Assembly (NCBI GenBank): GCA_010015675.1 | Contig: ML976994.1 | Coordinates: forward strand, 191,862-255,861 | Reading direction: 5' to 3' | Length of the DNA stretch: 64,000 bases | DNA from: Byssothecium circinans | Lineage: Eukaryota; Ascomycota; Dothideomycetes; Pleosporales; Massarinaceae | Shown here: positions 12,574-22,411 of the stretch, piece after piece | Layout: each line of letters begins with the position of its first letter | How positions within the stretch are numbered: position 1 is the stretch's first letter | Program-made: the position numbers and the translations under genes | The notes under the pieces: model-generated | The model's database searches: none | The model's input: the letters and a program-made list of their open reading frames with translations, nothing else | What the model was told of the DNA's origin: nothing

Positions 12574-13481
12574 ATGACTACAGTAGCAAAGGCTAGCCCT
12601 CCATCTTTCAGGTACTACGCGGCCAGGATATCTTCATCAATGGATGCTAATTCGAATCCAGTGCTCTTGCACGCGAAAATGACGTAGTAACAGTCGATGT
12701 CGGCCCCGAGAACCAGAAATTCCACGTCTACACGAAACTACTCACCTCTTATTCCGACTACTTCGCCAAGACACTCTCCGGCGACTGGAAAGAAGCTCAA
12801 GATCGCACAGTCCAGCTCCCAGACATTGAACCCCGTGTCTTCGAGCTCTTTATCGACTGGCTTTATACGCAAAAACTTCCGACGAAACGCGTCGAATGGG
12901 TGGCTCTCGAAGGCGATCTTGCAAACCTCCAAGACGATTGTGCCGAGCACAATCGTCTGATTGACATGTTACAGATCAAAACGTATATCTTCGCAGATCG
13001 CTTCTTGATCCCAGGCTTTCGGTGCGCACTCCACAACAGCATGGCGGATGTTCTAGTTCGAGTAGGGAACCCACCATACTACGATATGATCATCTACGCT
13101 TTCGACAACCTACCGCCCAAGAGCAAAATGTTGTCGCTGTTGGTCAGAATGCACTGTGAATTCTGGAACCCTGCGCTGGATAAGGACTTCAAGGGAGAGC
13201 TGAGACGGAGGGCAGAGTTGCCTTATGAGTTCTTGATGCGCAGCATGATATGCTATGGCAAAAGGAAAAATAATGAGGACCTCTCGCTTACAAATGTGAG
13301 ATCTTGCCATGACCATGCGTGTGACGAGGATAGGCAGGCTTGTGAGGGGTGTATGGGCGCGGAAGAGGAAGAGGAAGACTACTTTCTGGGGGTCGAAGAG
13401 GAAGATGATGTTGAAGATGGGAAAGAGGGGGAACCGCAGGTTGTGGAGAAGGCTTGGTCGGATGCAGAGGGGCCAGTATAG
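12574..13481 (+). CDS. BTB/POZ domain protein, array copy 1
   Basis: Two exons (12574-12611 and from 12662) give 285 residues. The short first exon encodes MTTVAKASPPSF; the second opens with SALARENDVVTVDVGPENQK. The BTB core follows: FHVYTKLLTSYSDYFAKTL, then LPDIEPRVFELFIDWLYTQ. The C-terminal half contains YDMIIYAFDNLPPKSKM and ends in an acidic tail with a Cys/His patch (SCHDHACDEDRQACEGC). Fungal BTB-only proteins are often suspected Cullin-3 adaptors, but no partner can be read here. The intron joint after a short exon 1 matches copies 3 and 4, which supports the start. First of five related units on the same strand up to 18.7 kb. Confidence 0.82.
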
Positions 13482-14219
13482 CGGCTTGACATTGTACCCC
13501 CTGCAGCTAAACCGACTGCGGCGACGCTGGACCTGTAAGGCAGTAGTACTCAGTCCGCAGCAGTTGCTCAGACCGAAGGAGCGGACCCTGGCAATTAGGA
13601 GCTCTGCCGCGCAGTCTTCGAATGGCAAGAAATTCTGAATAGATCTATCGCTAGGAGATCTTGATTCTCAATACGCTGCTCACAAGTCAACTAAAATTAT
13701 GATACATTCCCTCACCCTCACGTGATTCAAAGGAGCTCCACACTACGCCCAAATGCAGTTCACTTCCTAAGTCTGACATCTGTTCTGATCTTAAGGCCTT
13801 TATTGTACCAAAATTGTCTTTCTAAGCGAGATTGATTGACAATATTTTGCGATAAAAGGTGTTTGTCAGAGATGCTGCCTGGCCGGGATCTTGATGCATC
13901 TTGCCGCAACCTGAAAATGAGAAATAAGAACGCCTGTCTTAGCCTTTTCTGATGCTTAGGAAAAGAAGCGTACAAAACAAAGTCATTCGAACTTAAGACC
14001 GTATAATTGAGTATTTCTTAAGCCAGTTTGTTAATCATTCGAGTAGCTTCTGTTGTTATGTTGTGCCAGCTTTGGTTTTTGCTTTTCCCCCCACTTGTCT
14101 CACACGGACGGGAGAGTGCATCGAGCTGTTGGGATTCTGACAGCTGGCCTTTTGAACACTTACAGAACTTCGAAAGGTGACTTAAAGGACAAAGCTGTCT
14201 GCTGTTTGCCCTTAAGGCA
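13482..14219. other. Spacer between BTB copies 1 and 2
   Basis: No supported gene. Short minus-strand frames here show no domain. The last part is probably the copy 2 promoter and leader. Confidence 0.45.
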
Positions 14220-15158
14220 GTGCCGGCTTCGTCGCCCAACCGAGAGACTGTCTCCCCGTCCCACCCGGTCATCTTCCCAACATCTACCGTGTTTTCACTC
14301 CATCTCACATCTCACACATCATGCCAAAGAGAAAGAGAAGCCCGTCGCCCTCTTTTAGGTGAGCAGCATGAAGAGAAAGACAGGATCTGGGCTAATACCA
14401 CTACAGTGACCTCGCACAAACAAGATACAGCAACGGTTGCAATCGGACCTGAGAAAAAAATCTATCAACTTCCCAAGCACCTGCTCTCGTATTACTCCAA
14501 GTACTTTCGCGCGGCTTTCAAGAAAGGCTGGGTGGAGGCAGACGAGGGGGAAGTGACTGTAGAAGACTTGGAGGTCGCCATCTTCAACTTCTACGTCGAC
14601 TGGATGCTCACCCAAGAGCTACCCAAGGCCGAAGTCGACTGGGAGAGGGCTTACAACGAAATGACCAACCAAAAAGCAGCTGCTGATGAGGTCATTGTGA
14701 GAGCAATTGCCCTTGGCAGTCGAATCATGTCAATCGAGTTCCAGCGGGCGGCGGCCGAAGCGCTTGCGAACAATCTAATCGACCGTTTCCAAACCCCAGG
14801 ATATGAAGCAATCATATATGCCTTCGACAACCTTCCGGCGGGGGACCCGACGCTGCAATTCTTGGTGGATGTGCACTGCGCCTTCTGGATGGAAGAGCAT
14901 GACGACGAGAACAATAGAGTACTGCGAGACGAGTTGCCATCAGATTTCTTCATTCTCGCCATGAAGCGGTATAGCGCGATTGGCCACAAGGTAGTGGAAG
15001 CAAAAGAGATCCACAGACCAGTGTACCCTGGATATAACGACGATGAGTTGCCGGCACGGAAAAAGCAACGAGGAACGGCGTCAGGCATAAGGATTATTGC
15101 AAGAATGTGGTGGAGAAGACTTGATAGTATATTGGAAAGGCTTGTAGACGATGTCTAA
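14220..15158 (+). CDS. BTB/POZ domain protein, array copy 2 (5' end uncertain)
   Basis: One continuous frame of 312 codons. The BTB part reads TATVAIGPEKKIYQLPKHLL and SYYSKYFRAAFKKGWVEADE; the C-terminal half has YEAIIYAFDNLPAGDPTLQF and VDVHCAFWMEE. It lacks the Cys/His tail of copies 3 and 4. The family's start architecture is present at 14321: ATG, then KRKRSPSPSF, a GT donor at 14359 and an AG at 14405-14406. Splicing there leads into SDLAQT, as in copy 1, but then runs out of frame by one base before DTATVAIG. So either translation starts upstream at 14220 without that intron, or the copy carries a frameshift near 14420. I give the open frame and flag the start as doubtful. Confidence 0.65.
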   Translation: MPASSPNRETVSPSHPVIFPTSTVFSLHLTSHTSCQREREARRPLLGEQHEEKDRIWANTTTVTSHKQDTATVAIGPEKKIYQLPKHLLSYYSKYFRAAFKKGWVEADEGEVTVEDLEVAIFNFYVDWMLTQELPKAEVDWERAYNEMTNQKAAADEVIVRAIALGSRIMSIEFQRAAAEALANNLIDRFQTPGYEAIIYAFDNLPAGDPTLQFLVDVHCAFWMEEHDDENNRVLRDELPSDFFILAMKRYSAIGHKVVEAKEIHRPVYPGYNDDELPARKKQRGTASGIRIIARMWWRRLDSILERLVDDV

Positions 15159-15211
15159 CGAAGATAAGGTGAAGATTTTGGCATGTTGTCGGTGTAAGAG
15201 GAACTTGGGAC

Positions 15212-15371
15212 CAGACTTGGGAACAATCAATTAAGTGGGGCTGGCGCAGTGAAATTGAATTGATTGATTACCTATTCGGGCTAGAGAATTCCCTGTATAG
15301 GTTTAACCCCTACTTAATTGGGTTAGCGGTGGTTTCTACAGAGCCGATTGAATTGATTGTTCCCAAGTCTG
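15212..15371. mobile_element. Candidate MITE: about 160 bp between 21-bp inverted repeats
   Basis: A perfect 21-bp inverted repeat has its arms at 15212-15232 and 15351-15371 (core cagacttgggaacaatcaa). A second, inner pair (aattaagtgggg-like against cccctacttaatt) makes the interior partly palindromic. The length, terminal inverted repeats and lack of coding capacity fit a miniature inverted-repeat transposable element. I see no clear target-site duplication, so an insertion is not proven. It lies just upstream of the ruined BTB copy. Confidence 0.45.
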
Positions 15372-15524
15372 CTTGGGACTTGCCATTGCTATACGTCTGC
15401 ATGAGGGCTATAGAGCCACGTATCAAGACTATTTCCACGGGTTTTTTGGGGCTGAAGGTATCTCCCAAACTTGCGGCTTAGCCCTTTAGGTAAAGTTCTT
15501 GGTCACCAAATTCACTTTAGACTG

Positions 15525-16331
15525 CGACATTGCGGCAGCGGCTGGATCTCTCTAAATTCCCATGATGTTGAACCGTGTCTGTTACAAAATTTCGTCAATT
15601 GGATAAACAATACTAGGGCAGGAGTGCTGCAAAACTTTGGCAGGCCCAGACTGTGGCAACCGTGGAAGCGTTGGAGACTTATGACGCGTGCCTGTACACT
15701 AATGATCTGCCAATTTGGGTTATGGTTGAAGCAACAATACTGAACGGGAGACTTCTCACTCGTTAACTCCGGACAGTTACCAATGTCTTTTGCACTGATA
15801 CAGACGTTTAAGGTGCTCTTCCACCGCACCGCGTGACGGTCAAATCAACCTTCGATTTCCAGCCGGGAAAGAGATCCACTACTTCCCTTCCTTCCGACAC
15901 ATACCTGGCTGAATAATGGGATATACATCTGCCTAAATCTTGTAGATGGTCCCAAAGCGAAGGAGTAGTGGTACCAAATTGTCGAAGTCGATCATCCCAC
16001 TGCCACGGTGTGCGGTGTGCATGATACACTCCTAGCAACCGCTAAAGCATACGCACTCGGCAAAAGACTACTAGCGAAAGAGTTCCGCCGCGCTGTCGTC
16101 AGCTACATCATCAGAAGAGCTAACCTACGTGACCTCCAGACTTGACTTAGCTTTGCCCTTGCCATTTGGGCGCCTGAAAACATTCCTGAAGAGTGGAATC
16201 TACTCTAGCTCTTTGTAGACGTCTATGCTGAGTTTTGGGAGGGTATACGTAGTGAAGGCTATAATGAGTGAAAACTTGAAGATGCGCATCCCCGAGCTTT
16301 TCTTCACCGATCCGTGAAACGAGCTCAGTGA
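15525..16331 (+). pseudogene. Ruined BTB/POZ gene, array copy 3
   Basis: Two islands of homology to the neighbouring BTB genes survive, in different frames. At about 15550-15610 the peptide DVEPCLLQNFVNWI matches the BTB motif (DIEPRVFELFIDWL in copy 1). From 16029 one frame reads LLATAKAYALGKRLLAKEFR, then after a TGA LSFALAIWAPENIPEE, and after a TAG LFVDVYAEFWEG, aligning with the C-terminal halves of copies 1, 2 and 4 (for example LQYIVDGHCTHW in the copy at 16630). The TAG sits where the family has Gln (CAG to TAG) and a later TGA fits Arg (CGA to TGA), so C-to-T changes account for the stops. The region between the islands is scrambled. Confidence 0.72.
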
Positions 16332-16629
16332 GATGGTCCAGCTTTTATCGACTGTTGCTATCTTGACACATATCGGTCTTCTGGACTGGGTGATAGTTCT
16401 ATACAACACAAAGCTAGGTTTGCCTTAATCTCAATTATATAAGCCATTTTTAATTCAAGGTTATATGTGAGTCAACAACTAGGATGTACGGCCTTCACCT
16501 TCACTCTCACCTCACCCTCACCTTCACCTACGCGAGCTTCAGTAAATATGAGCGTACTAATTTAGATCCCTTCCAAATCCACCATCCAAATTCTTCCACC
16601 ACAAATCACCAACCTCCAAGATTCAAGCC

Positions 16630-17500
16630 ATGGCGCGATCCAAAAACAAGACCACTCCCGATGAGCCACCTAGCGTGGGGTATGTGAAGATCGCATATGA
16701 ATAGAAACACAAGCTGACCTGCCCCAGTGCCGCCCTCAGTGAAGGGATTGTCACTATCAAAGTTGGCCCCGAGTCAAATCGAGGTGACTTCCAAATCCAC
16801 AAGGCTTTGCTTACGCACCACTCCGAGTACTTTCGCGCGGCTCTGGAAGGATCATGGAAGGAAGCTCAGGATAAGGTTGTGATCTGGAATGATGTGGAAT
16901 CAGAGATCTGTAAGTGCAGATGTTTTCCTGGTTGCTAGTCACGAGACTAATTGTCATATTCCAGTTCAAATATTCGCCGCATGGCTGTACACTGGTGAAC
17001 TGCCGGAGGCCGCTGAATGGATCAACATCCTTGGTCGCGTTCGAGGAAAAACAAAACGAGAGAACTGTAATACTTTCCGCGAAGTAGTCGTCAAATGCTA
17101 TGCGCTGGGCGACAGGCTCATCACACCGGCATTCCGTCGGATGATCTGCAATTTTATCGTTGATGGTCCTAGGTTGGAGCCGATGGTTATCTATCAATTC
17201 GCAATCACCGCATTTGAGCGGCTACCAACAGAGTGTGTTATACTCCAGTACATTGTCGATGGACACTGTACCCACTGGAAGCAAGGAAAGGATAACGCCA
17301 AGACCAAGCAACTTGAGCAGCAACTTCCACACGAATTTCTGCGACGGGTCATGCGGCGGTTCGGAGAAATGCGAGAGGAGAAGGAGGAAGTCCAGGCAAA
17401 GAGGCGATGCTACTACGAGCACACAACCGAGGAGCAGGAGGATTGTGACGGACTACATATGCACTATGACGAGGATACTGACTATGGATATTTCGAGTGA
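16630..17500 (+). CDS. BTB/POZ domain protein, array copy 4
   Basis: Three exons (16630-16679, 16728-16909, 16965-17500) join in frame to 255 residues. Exon 1 encodes MARSKNKTTPDEPPSV; exon 2 gives ALSEGIVTIKVGPE, FQIHKALLTHHSEYFRAALE and GSWKEAQDKVV; exon 3 continues IFAAWLYTGELPEAAEW. The C-terminal half has VKCYALGDRLITPAFRR and ILQYIVDGHCTHW. The tail RCYYEHTTEEQEDCDGLHMH contains C-x3-H-x7-C-x3-H, almost the same spacing as the next copy and possibly a small metal site. Exon phases are the same as in the copy at 17794, showing a tandem-duplicate origin. Confidence 0.85.
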
Positions 17501-17793
17501 ACTGAGCACAGCCACGGGGCTCAAGGTCATGGAAATAGCTGTCGAACATCAGACGAGGGCATGTAAAAAGGGTGAGGGATGGACTTGCCCTCACCCGATG
17601 GACTTAGCCAGCCACAAGAGAAGAACTGAACACCTTCTACCTTTACTTTGTTCTACATTCGATCCATTAGTGACATGTAAATACCTCACTCCGATTCCTT
17701 TCTCCTATCATCTACTTCGGCACAACCCGACCCAAAACCCAAAATCCCTTCCCACAACAAGTCTCAGCAACGACCTCTTCCACTCCTTCCAAA

Positions 17794-18696
17794 ATGGCGA
17801 AGCTGAATACGGCGAAGAAGACGAAGAAGAAGGCACCGGAAATAGGGTAAGTCTCCCCGCCCCACCATGCACCTCATCCCTCATTAATTATTGAAACAAC
17901 TCAGCGTTGCCATCACCGAGGGCATGGCGATCGTCGAAGTCGGCCCTGAGCGGAAGAAGTTCCATATCCATAAAGCCCTGCTCACCCACCACTCCGAGTA
18001 CTTCCGAAAAGCATTGAGCGGACCATGGATCGAGGCTCAGGAAAGCGTGGTTAAGCTTTCTGATGTGGACCCTGAGGCTTGTGAGTATCTTCCCCAACAA
18101 ATTTGGGTTGGAAAATCTTTTACTGACCTTTCCAAGTCGGCACATTCGCTTCATGGCTCTACACTGGCAAATACTCTTTCGGCGATGTTGAGTGGGAAGA
18201 TGACATGGAAAGACTCGGAGCCAGCGTGGGGATATATCTCCCATGCGTCAAAGCATATGAGCTCGGAGACAGACTGTTGGCAGACGAGTACCGTCGAACA
18301 GCCAACAACGCTTTGGCCAAACAGCTAGTTGACGAACTATTATTCGGCAGGGAAGATTTCTACAAACTGGTGATATACGCTTTCGAGCATATAGCAGAAG
18401 ACCGAATCGTCCTGCAATTTCTCGTCGACTATTTCTGCAAATTTCCCAACTATGAGATCCTGGGTGAATCACCCATGGGAACCGAAGAGATTGCGCTTCG
18501 ACAGGAACTTCCCAGGGCATACATGCTGCGTGTCATTCACGAGAAGTGCGACCCAAGGTTGCTCGGATTCTGCAATGGGGAGAGGGACGAAAGGGAGCGG
18601 TGTTACTTGGAGCATGCGGGAGAAAAAGAGCAGGCTAAATGTCCGAAGCTGCATATGGATTTCGATGAGCGGGAAGGTTTGGCACATTTCAAGTAA
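17794..18696 (+). CDS. BTB/POZ domain protein, array copy 5
   Basis: Three exons (17794-17846, 17905-18080, 18137-18696) give 262 residues. Exon 1 is very basic (MAKLNTAKKTKKKAPEIG). The BTB core reads VAITEGMAIVEVGPERKK, FHIHKALLTHHSEYFRKALS and FGTFASWLYTGKYSFGD; then VKAYELGDRLLADEYRR, YKLVIYAFEHIAEDR and VLQFLVDYFCKF. The tail RCYLEHAGEKEQAKCPKLHM carries C-x3-H-x8-C-x3-H, like copy 4. Same strand and about 300 bp downstream of copy 4, each with its own promoter gap. A role as ubiquitin-ligase adaptor or transcriptional cofactor is possible for BTB proteins but is not shown by the sequence. Confidence 0.86.
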
Positions 18697-19129
18697 CGAA
18701 GGAACTCCCATGTCAAATTTCTAGCAACACTACACTGAATGAACCCGAAGGCAAAGCGGGCCTTTATCGAATGGAAACGGCATGATTGGCAAACATGTAA
18801 ATCAGAGGCAGAAGTTGACGACAGTTGACTGCAACCTCGAGCATAGAAAAAATGTCACCTTCCATTTTCCAATTCCCCAAGTATCTGGACACGATCCTAA
18901 CACTAGTCCGAGGGTGATATAGCGCAATAGCACAGGCAGAAAGCAACCATATCTTTAGGGAAAAAACAGAACGGGCTCTTTTCTCGCTTTATCGCTCTCA
19001 TCCAAGCGAATTCCAGCAATTACATACTCTTGCCTCGACTTGCCTCTCCACTCACTCGCGATGGCCCGTTTGGGTCGCCCTACACCTACCCCCATCTCCA
19101 CCAGACTTCCCTTCGTCCCACACCAACAA

Positions 19130-19462
19130 TCTATTTCTCCAACACAGATCTAGAGGGGATCAGGAGAGCTATCGAAGACTGCTGGAGGGCTCAAGAGGAG
19201 GAGAGGTTGGCCAGGGATGAAGTTTCCAGGGAGCTGGCCAAAGTGGCGGAGATTTCGCGTTTTAAGGCCGCTTACAAGGGGGAGGGTTCAAGAGGAGAAC
19301 AGGTTGGTTTTGGAGGCCAGAGATGCCAGTCTTAGAGAGGAAAGAGAGGCCAGAGAGGCCACAGGGAGTTTTGTCTTCGCTTTGAAATATACGCAGTCAA
19401 CCCTGGGGAGGATTCCAGAACCTCCACTCTCTAACTTCAAGGCGCTGGAGCAAAAGCCTTGA
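19130..19462 (+). pseudogene. Possible frameshifted coiled-coil gene fragment
   Basis: Two overlapping plus-strand frames encode charged, heptad-like peptides that look continuous only if the frame changes near 19270-19290: first LEGIRRAIEDCWRAQEEERL and SRELAKVAEISRFKAAY, then QEENRLVLEARDASLREERE and a short tail ending at 19462. No intron explains the switch; it falls in a G-rich run, where a one-base indel is plausible. There is no good start codon for the first frame (an ATG at 19061 is in a third frame). It could be a remnant or a chance composition effect. Confidence 0.3.
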
Positions 19463-19885
19463 AGCAGGTCATAACTAGGCTCATACCCTTTTCACGTGGG
19501 TATATATCTTTATCTTAGCGTTCGCATTAGCTTCGAGTGGGCGTGGTGTCTTACCGGGTCAAACACGTCTTTCTTCCTGTATCAATGCAATGGTATAGCG
19601 TTTGGATTACGAGCATGACGGCGGGGTAGATGAAGTAAATAATTGAATAACCGTTGAAGGTTGAAATGGATTCGTGTACTCGTGAGCTTGAGCACTTCAA
19701 ACCCCGGGTACATATAACCTTCTGAGAGCCCGCCTGACGAACTGGAAGGAAAAAGCCGTGGAAATTACAAAAGCCGAACGCGATCGCTCCGTTACCTGCC
19801 AAAAGGAAAAGAAGAAGTAGAAGGAACCCTCTCAGGTGTTTCGTAGACTTGGGCGACACGCCGGTCATCACAGATACACAGAAGC

Positions 19886-20720
19886 TTAAGCGCGAGCGGG
19901 TGTTTTCGGACCCCATATGTCCTCCATGAGGCCACCCCAAAGCTGGCGTGCCATACCGGCACCCTCTTCAACATCCCTAGACAGCTTCTTCGCGGCATAC
20001 GAAGCCATGCCCTGGAAGTCGATGTGGTTCGAGTCAGCTAGCTCGGACAATGCGGCCGGGGCATGGATGTGGGTGCTATCGGCAGCCACGGTATGGATAG
20101 TGGGGAGCATAACCTGAATTATTATTAGCCTACACGTTCCTCTAGCCCCGGTACTATGGTAGGATCGGGCGTACCGCTTCTTCAGCCTCCTCGGGGAGCG
20201 CCGTGTATGTAACAGTGGTCTGTGGGAGGATGGGGACCCGAATGGCAACCGGCGCGCTCTGGCTATCAGGATCAAAATCGGGGATGTATGCGAAATCAAT
20301 CGTGGAGCTGTCCCCTACAGCTTTGAGGCTACGGCTCGTGTTGAAGTGACGGACGGTGCCGCCGGCTTCGCTGGGCGAGGGGATTGGTCGTTTTGAGTTC
20401 TCGACCCCGGAGCTGAAGGAGCGCGTGCTAATGAGCTCGTGGGCGGAGATGCGCGAGACGAGCTTTTAGAGGTCAGCGGACAGGTTCAATTGATGGTTCT
20501 GAGCGTGTCTCACCTCCTCCTTTGACCCGCTGGTTGGCAGCTTGCGCTTTGAGCATTCCGAGCGTAGTCCAGCGAGATCGCGTGGGAGGTTCATGGCCGG
20601 TCGCTCTGAGGTGAGGAGGGACGAGAATGTTGCGGGACCGGTCATATGAAGGCCGCGGGCCTGCTTGCTGCCGGCAGCAATGGCCTTGAAGACGTGGGAG
20701 GAAGCTCTTGAAGCTTGCAT
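19886..20720 (-). CDS. SAP-domain protein, probably mitochondrial
   Basis: Three exons (20720-20514, 20462-20175, 20113-19886) give 240 residues. The N-terminus (MQASRASSHVFKAIAAGSKQ) is basic and amphipathic, fitting a mitochondrial presequence. Residues about 45-80 form a SAP-like helix pair (LAGLRSECSKRKLPTSG, then KEE joined to LVSRISAHEL). The rest contains FAYIPDFDPDSQSAPVAIR, a HTVAADSTHIHAPAAL stretch and a C-terminal helix (AGMARQLWGGLMEDIWG). SAP modules often bind nucleic acid, so a role with mitochondrial DNA or RNA is possible. I do not recognise a named orthologue. All joints are canonical GT..AG. Confidence 0.72.
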
Positions 20721-21878
20721 GATTAAAAGATGATAAGAGGGGGAGAGGAGGATAATGGAGGGACCAGAGCGAGAGGGTTCGAAGATTAATAGAGTATTAA
20801 ATAGGGGCGTCAGCGAGATGATAAGGCGCTGGACTGGAAGGGTAGCCTCGCTGATGGAGGTATGCTTCGGAAGGGTCGGAGTATGCACAAGCTGCAGAGG
20901 GAGAATGAAGAGTGAGATGAGAGCTGCGGCAAGCTATCGGTCGAGCGAAGCCGTCTCGGATTTATGGCCGAGAAGCTTCGGAAGAGAAGGCGGTCAACAA
21001 CGCCGCCGATTCAGGTCACCTTCGGCTGGCGTGACGCTCAGGGCAATGCTATCGTGCAGTTCAACCGCGCACAAGCACAAAAGCATTCCATTGATCGTCG
21101 AGGAGCATGGGCCCCACAGCGTCGGCTAAGCTATTTCGAGATTGGGTCGGGCCACCGCCTAAGATCTTCCCCGCATTTTTAATACGTTTCGAGGCAGCAG
21201 ACAGCTAAGATATTCTGAAAGTGTATGATTGCTATGCCGAGGGTGCTTCACATTCCTCTCGACTGCCGTGCGCATAGAAAGTGAGGCAGACTCGAGCCAT
21301 GGCAGTCGACGAATTGCAAGCTTGCTTGCTGCTGATGGTAAACTGCCCTGATAAAGTCGGTGAGTCGGAGGAATCTGTTGGCCCTCGATTCGGCTTAACG
21401 TGAGATGGTATGATTGCTGCGATGTCGGATACCGAATGCTTGTGATGTGCCTGAGAATCGGCTCTCCGCGCTGCAAGCCGATGCACAAGCGGCCGTTAAG
21501 TTTGCACTGTTGAATTGTTGAGTTGTTGAAGTGTGAGGTGTGAACCGTAGGCGTTTGAAGTTGCGAAACAAAGACGCAGACTAGACTTTAGATGGCTGAT
21601 AACGGCGCGTTTCGCACGTCATGAGATATTGTTGGGGACGCTTTTGATGGTTTGCGGCGGCGTAGTGACATGTCCACAGTCTAGTGTATGCGCGTCGGAA
21701 CCGTGGGTCCACTTGCGGAACCGCCCGCTACTTTTGCAGTCACCTTGCGAACGCTTACGCTCACCCATCACACTGCACTATATATACTATCTAAGCCAAA
21801 AATTTGTCATAACTCAAACAAACAAGAGGCGTAAGTAGCTCCCATTAATTAGCCACCTTGGATGTAACTAATTCCGTC
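20721..21878. other. Intergenic region between the SAP-protein gene and tRNA-Pro
   Basis: No supported gene. Several frames up to 124 codons are open on both strands, without domains or sensible splice structure. The first 200 bp downstream of the SAP gene's ATG position are its promoter. Confidence 0.45.
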
Positions 21879-21981
21879 CAGTCAGTGGTCTAGTGGTATG
21901 ATTGTCGCTTCGGGTCCCTACGCCTGGATTCTTAGAAATCTAAAATGTGACAGGCCCCGGGTTCGAATCCCGGCTGAGCCC
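21879..21981 (+). tRNA. tRNA-Pro(CGG) with an intron; acceptor stem imperfect
   Basis: The D arm, anticodon arm and T arm are all present. The anticodon stem gtcgc/gtgac encloses the loop TT-CGG-G..T, with an intron of about 31 bp at the usual place one base 3' of the anticodon. The T arm is ccggg-ttcgaat-cccgg, containing a good B box. A run of T follows within 10 bp (ttctttttgctttt), as expected for RNA polymerase III termination. The 3' acceptor strand is ctgagcc, but the 5' strand is cagtcag rather than ggctcag, so the outer three pairs do not form. It is therefore a tRNA gene of doubtful function. Confidence 0.75.
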
Positions 21982-22411
21982 GATATTCTTTTTGCTTTTG
22001 CATTCTAATTGGGGGCGGATCGGGGGGCCGTGGGTTGGACCGAAACGTGAGATAGAACGCATGCTGACCGGCCCTCATCTCATTTTTGCCGCACTTGAGG
22101 AACGTCAGCCTCGCTAATACCTTTAAAAGGCTCCTAACAATACTTATTCCTGCTAACAATAACTAATGCCTACGCATTGCATGAATCGTCAACTCAGGCC
22201 CACCAGCTCTCACTGTGAGCGACAATATCTGGCGTGTGTTAGAGAATGACACAACAACAGTGACCTTCATTCACAAAGGCACGCATCAAACAAAACCCTA
22301 GGACCGCTGTCCTCAGTTCAAGTACAGTCTAAACGCTACGTCTATTCAGTCTGACCATATCTATCTACAGTCTAAAATCGATCAATCACCCAACACCACC
22401 ACCACCGCAGT
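21982..22411. other. Spacer between tRNA-Pro and the acyl-CoA oxidase gene
   Basis: Contains the Pol III T-run and the 3' flank of the oxidase gene. Otherwise nothing recognisable. Confidence 0.45.

Noticed and set aside
17160..17894. 244-codon plus-strand frame overlapping BTB copy 4 and the spacer
   Set aside because: Out of frame with copy 4, whose spliced frame has strong family motifs; the rest is spacer.
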